Both the position numbers and the translations under genes were made by a program. From assembly GCA_007922305.1 (NCBI GenBank), contig ML677364.1:16948260-17012259 (forward strand): a DNA stretch of 64,000 nucleotides, in the 5' to 3' direction. The stretch is from Dermatemys mawii (lineage: Eukaryota > Chordata > Testudines > Dermatemydidae). The notes beneath the pieces are model-generated. The model did no database searches. It was given only the letters and a program-made list of their open reading frames with translations, and had not been told where the DNA came from. This document shows, one piece after another, positions 59,401 through 64,000 of this stretch (position 1 is its first letter; every line of letters starts with the position of its first letter).

Positions 59401-61930
59401 TTAGTTCATTATCTCAGTTACATTTTTCTTTATGCTACCTAGAGGGGTAGACTACAAAGATGATATATTACATCACTTAAGTCTGTGAATGCGGTGACTA
59501 ATGAAATCAGCGCATTTGCTCAGAGCTTTGCTAAATTAGAGAGTTACCAAAAAAGCTAACAAACAAAACAAACACTGGGGAAAAAATTTGATAATGGTTA
59601 TATGCTAATCCCACTAAAACTAATATCCAGCACAACAAAGAATGATTTCAAGAGGCTTACATAAGCTATGTTCAGAGTGTTCAATTATAATTGTCACAAA
59701 ATAAGAGAAGTCTTAGTCAAATTCCAAAGAGTTTACAGCATCATCTTTTCCAAAGAAGGACTCTGTAGAAAATCTGAACCCTGCAGTCTGCTCTATGAGT
59801 AAGAATCCCTGTACTCATGTGGTGCCCCACTGAATTCATCCAGTTGCAAGATCAAATGAACGTTTGTCATAAGAAATCTCCCTGGCTGACAGGCACCTGA
59901 AACAAGTTTGCTAACACTTCTGAAAAATCAGTCCTCTTACTTAGGTGCCTAAATTTAGCTTTGGATGACCAGCTTTAGGCAGTCAGGTTCTGGCCCCAAA
60001 TAACTGGCCAAACAAGGATGGAAAATCCCAGTCAGTTCCTTAACTAAGTCTCTCTAGATCTTAGCATCTTTCTACCATCAAAGCACCTTAAAATACTAAT
60101 TTATCCTTACAATATACGTGTGAAGTTGGCAAGTATCATCCCCGTTTTAATGACGGGGAAGGAATTTGCACTGAGCCACAGAGAAGTGCTTGCCAGAGCT
60201 GGGATTAGACCGGACTTCCCCTGTCCTCAGACCACATCACTTCGATATTAACTGTGTTAAGAGAGCATAATCAAGTCTATTTGTAGGAATACAAAGGTCC
60301 ACCTTCAAGCAGCAGCAGTCTCCATGTCTAGAAGATCTTAAAAGCCCTCCAAATTGCTATTTAAAGCGAGTTCAGATTACATGCCCACCAACAAAAACAA
60401 ATGTCAACTTCTCTTCTAACACAAACCTGATGGACACAAACATTACACTTGTCACAAAACACCATATCATTCCCATCTTCACTGTCAGGGGACCGGCACA
60501 CATCACAGATCACATTTTCATCGTATTCTATGCCCAGCCCTTCCTCAGTCTCAATAGCATGGTTCATATTCTCATGACATTGCCGTTCCAGGACTTCTAC
60601 TGTCTTCTCCATTGTGTTCTCATCAAGGGGCCCACATCCTGCAAGAGGGGAAAGGATTAGAATGCATACACAATCTATGAGCAAAGATATGACAGAGGAA
60701 AACACAAAAGAGAAATACACGTCTATCAGCTAGTAAAGGAAATGGAGCCCACTTTTTTATCTTTATGTAAATCTTGACAAAATGTTTATTCTCCACTAGT
60801 TATATTTGGTTTAATAAAGTTCACCGGCTAAGTTCAAAACTATAACATAATAATAAATTAAATCTTAGAGTAAAAAGCTCAACTACAGTAACTTTTCTTT
60901 AAAACCACAACTTAAGCAAATAGAGCAACATGCAGAAGAGAAACCGCAACAATACCATATGGTTCAATGTGCTTTTCAAATAATTGTTTGCTCACAAGAA
61001 TAATTTTCTATCAGAGGTGGTTTATATCTTGCTATAAAATCCCACAAAAAATATTCCAAAACCAACAGATCTAGTATACTCCCAACGTGATTAGTATGAT
61101 GGCAATGAAAAATTCATTTTTAATAAAACGGTAAGTGAATACGCTATCAAGCAGTGAACAACAGATCTGGGTTTTGTCCTTATCTTCATTCACATTCTCC
61201 CTTAAATACCAATCACACACTTCGTCCACTCAGATTAATGTAAATCCACTGTAATAAAAGCCTGTTTTAAAAAGACCTGCCATGCTAAAAATCAGATGGC
61301 CACAACATCCTGAGTATTGTGCATTTAAAATGCACGCTCCAGGAGGCAGAGTGTCTTCCTCAAAGTCAAACTAAGTCCACATTTTCTAACAATACTGTGC
61401 ATATTTATAAGGAACAAAGACAAGCTTTTTCCTTATACACAAGAGGAATTTCAAGTTTCAGGGACTTAAATTGTTTCTAACCTACTTGATACGTGTTTTG
61501 AGTCCACAAAAGCTGTACATAATCATGAATGATATGAAGAAAAAAGTTTGCAATTTGTAAATCTTTCAAATTAAGTTAATGTAGCAAATGACTGCTGTAA
61601 ATGCTTTCTTGACAATGTCAGCATTCTAATGTTATTTTCCCCTAACACTTTTCCTCTAAGCTCATCCCTACAAATACCCAAGACCACTTACTGAACTCCC
61701 AACTCAATTTTTAATAACTAAACTGGATTGTAAAATTACCCATTTCTGTAAGATCCTCATTTAATTCTTGAAGCCAAAAGATATCCATGTCATCCAAGTC
61801 ATAGCGACACACAGATTCTGCCAGTTCTAGAATATTGATGTAACCAGGTTCTGTGGGCTCTTGGCTGGAACAATGGATGTACTTCCTAGGTCGTGTATAC
61901 AGTACTTCCTTCACCTTTTCTGCTACAACC
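49550..61930 (-). CDS. JADE3: JADE3 (PHF16) PHD-finger protein, last seven coding exons; 5' part off the right edge
   Basis: JADE3 is a nuclear scaffold of HBO1 (KAT7)-ING4/5 histone acetyltransferase complexes. Visible coding exons on the minus strand are 61930-61740, 60638-60427, 56582-56415, 55302-55186, 53519-53046, 51625-51508 and 50448-49550 (stop). They total 2179 nt, about 725 residues. Phases agree at every junction and all sites are GT-AG. Order of domains: a conserved N-terminal JADE segment, a C4HC3 PHD finger split over exons two and three, an extended PHD finger over exons three to five, the helical [17 protein letters not shown] region, and a low-complexity C-terminal tail ending SHSSVQR. 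Conservation with human JADE3 through the tail, including [20 protein letters not shown], separates it from JADE1 and JADE2. The first roughly 110 residues are missing at the window edge. Confidence 0.95.
51508..51625 (-). CDS. JADE3: JADE3 coding exon (coiled segment)
   Basis: The 118-nt exon encodes [20 protein letters not shown] and [19 protein letters not shown], then one base of a Gly codon. It is helical and rich in charged residues, matching the human JADE3 segment after the LER junction. The acceptor is TTTACTGTAG and the donor GCAG|GTAATC. Confidence 0.94.
53046..53519 (-). CDS. JADE3: JADE3 coding exon (end of extended PHD and helical region)
   Basis: The 474-nt phase-0 exon starts [20 protein letters not shown], which closes the extended PHD, and includes SYCLKHS. 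It continues through the conserved [20 protein letters not shown] and [16 protein letters not shown], and ends MHLRQDLER before donor GTAAGC. The acceptor is CACTCATAG. Confidence 0.95.
54076..55001. mobile_element. hAT element in a JADE3 intron, with a nested repeat
   Basis: The left end is CAGGAGTTCCCAA and the right end TTTGAAAATCTCTG, imperfect inverted partners. Flanks CACTAGCT (54068-54075) and CTCTAGCT (55002-55009) match at 7 of 8. The segment about 54155-54450 looks like a second inserted element, with GTTGACTTCAGCTACG and an inverted partner beside it. Confidence 0.7.
55186..55302 (-). CDS. JADE3: JADE3 coding exon (middle of extended PHD)
   Basis: The 117-nt phase-0 exon encodes [20 protein letters not shown] and [19 protein letters not shown], nearly identical to the human segment. 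The acceptor is TTTGCAG and the donor CAG|GTATGT. No start codon is needed because it is an internal exon. Confidence 0.95.
56415..56582 (-). CDS. JADE3: JADE3 coding exon (end of PHD finger, start of extended PHD)
   Basis: The 168-nt exon begins [18 protein letters not shown], which supplies the last Cys ligands of the PHD finger. It continues with [19 protein letters not shown] and [13 protein letters not shown], which open the extended PHD. The acceptor is CCCAAG and the donor GAG|GTAAAA. Confidence 0.95.
57438..57487. repeat. AT-rich microsatellite
   Basis: TATTTATTTATATATATATA and further TA units, in the JADE3 intron between 56582 and 60427. Confidence 0.9.
58425..58960 (+). mobile_element. 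CR1 LINE 3' end in a JADE3 intron
   Basis: Plus-strand text includes AGGGGTCACCCAATGAAATA, AAGTCAACCTGTGGAACTC and GATGGCCCTTTGGTCTGACC near the 3' end, hallmarks of vertebrate CR1 tails. It lies antisense to JADE3. Confidence 0.82.
59085..59345. repeat. MITE-like repeat with GTGTAG-type ends
   Basis: It opens AAGTGTAGGTCTATAC and closes AGTGTAGATCTGGA with an inverted relation, and has sequence such as GTTAGGTTGATATAAC inside. The pieces at 3040-3115 and 63645-63705 (CATAGCTATACTGGCA, CACAGCTATACTGGCA) look like relatives. Exact limits are uncertain. Confidence 0.5.
60085..60240. mobile_element. Possible MIR/L2-like fragment
   Basis: Text such as CAAGTATCATCCCCGTTTTA and ACTGAGCCACAGAGAAG resembles ancient MIR/L2 3' sequence. 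It lies about 190 bp downstream (left) of the JADE3 PHD exon. Confidence 0.4.
60427..60638 (-). CDS. JADE3: JADE3 coding exon (first half of PHD finger)
   Basis: The 212-nt exon reads [20 protein letters not shown], then [20 protein letters not shown] and [20 protein letters not shown] up to CVHQ. It holds the CxxC, CxxC and His ligands of the first PHD finger. The acceptor is CTCTTGCAG and the donor CAG|GTTTGT. Confidence 0.95.
61740..61930 (-). CDS. JADE3: JADE3 coding exon (N-terminal conserved region)
   Basis: The 191-nt exon encodes [20 protein letters not shown], then [20 protein letters not shown] and [20 protein letters not shown] up to TEMG. It starts with the third base of an Arg codon after a TTTAG acceptor and ends ATG G|GTAATT. 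It is the most 5' JADE3 exon I can see in the window. Confidence 0.94.
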
Positions 61931-63403
61931 CTAAATGTAAAATTAAGAGAAATGGCATGGTTAGCTATAGATCTTTGGTTAGGGTCCATTTCTGCAAGAT
62001 GTTAAGTGTCTGGTATCAGGGTGGTGTTTTTGCAATGAAAAAGTCTGTTCAGGAACTCTTAAGGTCACTAGCTGTCAAGTGGCATTTTGGGTTCCCAGTG
62101 ACCAAGCCCTGACTCAGTGAACTAGAGGACTTGTTATCAATCTTTAGATTGCATCGTATTGACCAGACAACTCATGTTCCAAGACTGTTGTGTAAGTGTC
62201 GCTTCCATACATGAAAAGTCCTTGAAGAAAAAAAAAAAAAAAACCGAACAAGATTCGTTCTGTATGTGGAATAGTTTTCTAAAATCTATAATATGGTCTT
62301 TAATTTTGATTTCAAATTAAATTAAAATTAATTTTAATTTTTAATTACACATTTTAATTGGACAAACATATGCCTTCAACTGAAGCATTTTGGAATGGTT
62401 TATGAAGTTGTGGAAGACATTATATACATAAAATTCCATACACCTTTGTTCAAGCCTTTTTCTAAAATGTAATATGAAGTCTTCATGACAATTAGACTCC
62501 TGATTGATTGATAACCGACCAGATAACTGGTCCTTTTCAACAAAATTTTGTTTGGCAATGGAGGGGGGAGAAAAAAAGATGCATGTTTCACATTTTGGAT
62601 AAACAGTCCCTATTTATATTCATTTTGCAAACACCTTATAAAAGCCAATGCTTATAGTATTATTTTGGGTATGTATGAAGAATTCTGTTGCCAAGTGGAC
62701 ACTAAAGGAGAAAGAACATAGCTAAAATAACCAGGTAGCAAGGGAGAATGTTAACCTATGGGTTCTTTAGTCCCACCAGATGCTTCAATAATGAAGCCCG
62801 TTGTGCCACTGTAGAGTGGCTTATGTGAAAGGAAAAACTAATCTTAGACACAAAGTCAGTTTCTCTCGCTATTTAATGCGGGATGGTCTACACATGAAAG
62901 GGCTGCAGTGGGAAACAGAATACAAAACTTCATGTGAAAAAATGCATTGTGTTTAGTACAATTAGGCAAGCAAATATTTTTGTGAAAGGAGGAGAGTACA
63001 CTTATGTGGTAGTCTAGCAAGTCATCAAAATAGATATTTTGGTTATTTCTCCGAACTTTGACAACCCACAATTCTTATTGGGCAATCTGAGTTACCGATG
63101 TTAGTAAACAAGTACTATTTTCCTGCCCCCTCTTCCTCTCCTTTTTCCTTTGTTGCCTCTCCTCCTCACTTTGCTGTTTCTTTTCCTTCGCCTCCTTTTT
63201 CTAGAAATTTCTATAGTATAGTAACACCAGTTAGGAGTGGGTTATGTGGAGTGGGGGTTGTTTGTTTTTTTACATTTCTGTACTCACAAAAGCCCTAGGT
63301 AAACACAGTTATTCCAAGACAAACTATGCTGTCAAAAGCACTTGTTTAGCTCAGGAAAGAGTATAAACTATACCATCAAAAGCATTTTTCTGATAGCATA
63401 GAC

Positions 63404-63634
63404 CAGTGGTCTTCAAAGTGGGGTGCACGAGATTTCCCATGGGGGGCTGCGGTGTCCTGGCGCCGCCACGGGATCAGCCCTGGGATGTTGCCAAAAATCG
63501 GAAGAATTCTATTTGTATCCCACCGAAATGCTATCGAAAGCGGAAACTTTGTATTCGGTGGACACACCCCCGGGCCGCGAGAGGACTCGGGAAAGTAGAA
63601 GGGGGCAGCGGATGGAAATGTTTGAGACACGCTG
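63404..63634. mobile_element. 231-bp hAT element
   Basis: It starts CAGTGGTCTTCAAAG and ends TTTGAGACACGCTG, imperfect inverted ends. A perfect 8-bp duplication GCATAGAC flanks it (63396-63403, 63635-63642). The overlapping open frames are not genes. It lies in the JADE3 intron at the right end of the window. Confidence 0.82.
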
Positions 63635-64000
63635 GCATAGACCATACCTACACTAGGAGGGTTTGCCAACACAGCTATACTGGCAAATCTTTACTAGTAT
63701 AGTCCTAGCATTGATTTTTTTTTTTTTTCCAATCCATCTTTGCTTTAACAAAAAAACAAACAGTGTTCATTTAAGGTAAGAAAAGTTTAGCCTTTCCTAA
63801 TCTTCTAGGGTTTCAGTACTGAAACCACTGCACTTCTGTACAGCGAGCAGCTATCTTGAGAGAGAGTAGGTGGTAAGAACGAGAAGTTTGGCAACAAGAA
63901 ACTAAACTACACAGAAGTGACAACTCTATTCAGCCTGAGGGACTGAGCAGACAGATGAAATTTAACTAAGTAGTAACTATGCCTAATACAGAACAAGAAA

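Overview
The window is vertebrate nuclear DNA, most likely from a turtle (or another non-avian reptile close to one). This rests on the two host genes, which have vertebrate-type intron/exon structure, and on the repeat load: long degenerate CR1 LINEs, many short hAT elements with 8-bp target-site duplications, foldback repeats, a solo LTR and a GATA array. The species call is inference. There are no bacterial-type operons, CRISPR arrays or recognisable tRNA/rRNA genes.

Two host genes lie on the minus strand, in the order expected from the human Xp11 neighbourhood (RGN next to JADE3). The complete coding region of regucalcin/SMP30 (RGN) runs from the ATG at 32269 to the TAA at 22200. Its six coding exons of 163, 183, 216, 132, 155 and 51 nt give exactly 299 codons plus stop, the family length. 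A CpG island at about 35.0-35.7 kb is the likely promoter. To the right are the last seven coding exons of JADE3 (49550-61930), which carry the PHD and extended-PHD fingers and the C-terminal tail; the 5' exons lie beyond the right edge.

The best host-gene finding is at the left edge. A second, diverged RGN first coding exon (899-1064) has the same length, splice phase, acceptor position and metal-ligand glutamate. It lies about 21 kb downstream of the complete gene in the same orientation, so it is probably the start of a tandem RGN paralogue whose remaining exons are outside the window.

The best mobile-element finding is at 16848-19367. This is a roughly 2.5-kb candidate DNA transposon with CACTG...CAGTG ends and a 500-codon minus-strand ORF. 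The ORF has an N-terminal CxxC zinc region, a central block that looks like a DDE/RNase-H-fold transposase, and a frameshift near its end.

Layout: 1-1.1 kb RGN-like exon 1; 1.5-16.8 kb repeat-rich intergenic DNA (foldback, GATA array, solo LTR with a nested hAT, CR1 with a nested hAT, a second CR1); 16.8-19.4 kb DNA transposon; 20-22 kb MITEs and the RGN 3' end; 22.2-35.7 kb RGN; 36-43.4 kb intergenic hAT, minisatellite, DIRS-like and CR1 DNA; 44-49.5 kb mostly unrecognised DNA and the presumed JADE3 3' UTR; 49.5-62 kb JADE3; 62-64 kb JADE3 intron with a small hAT element.
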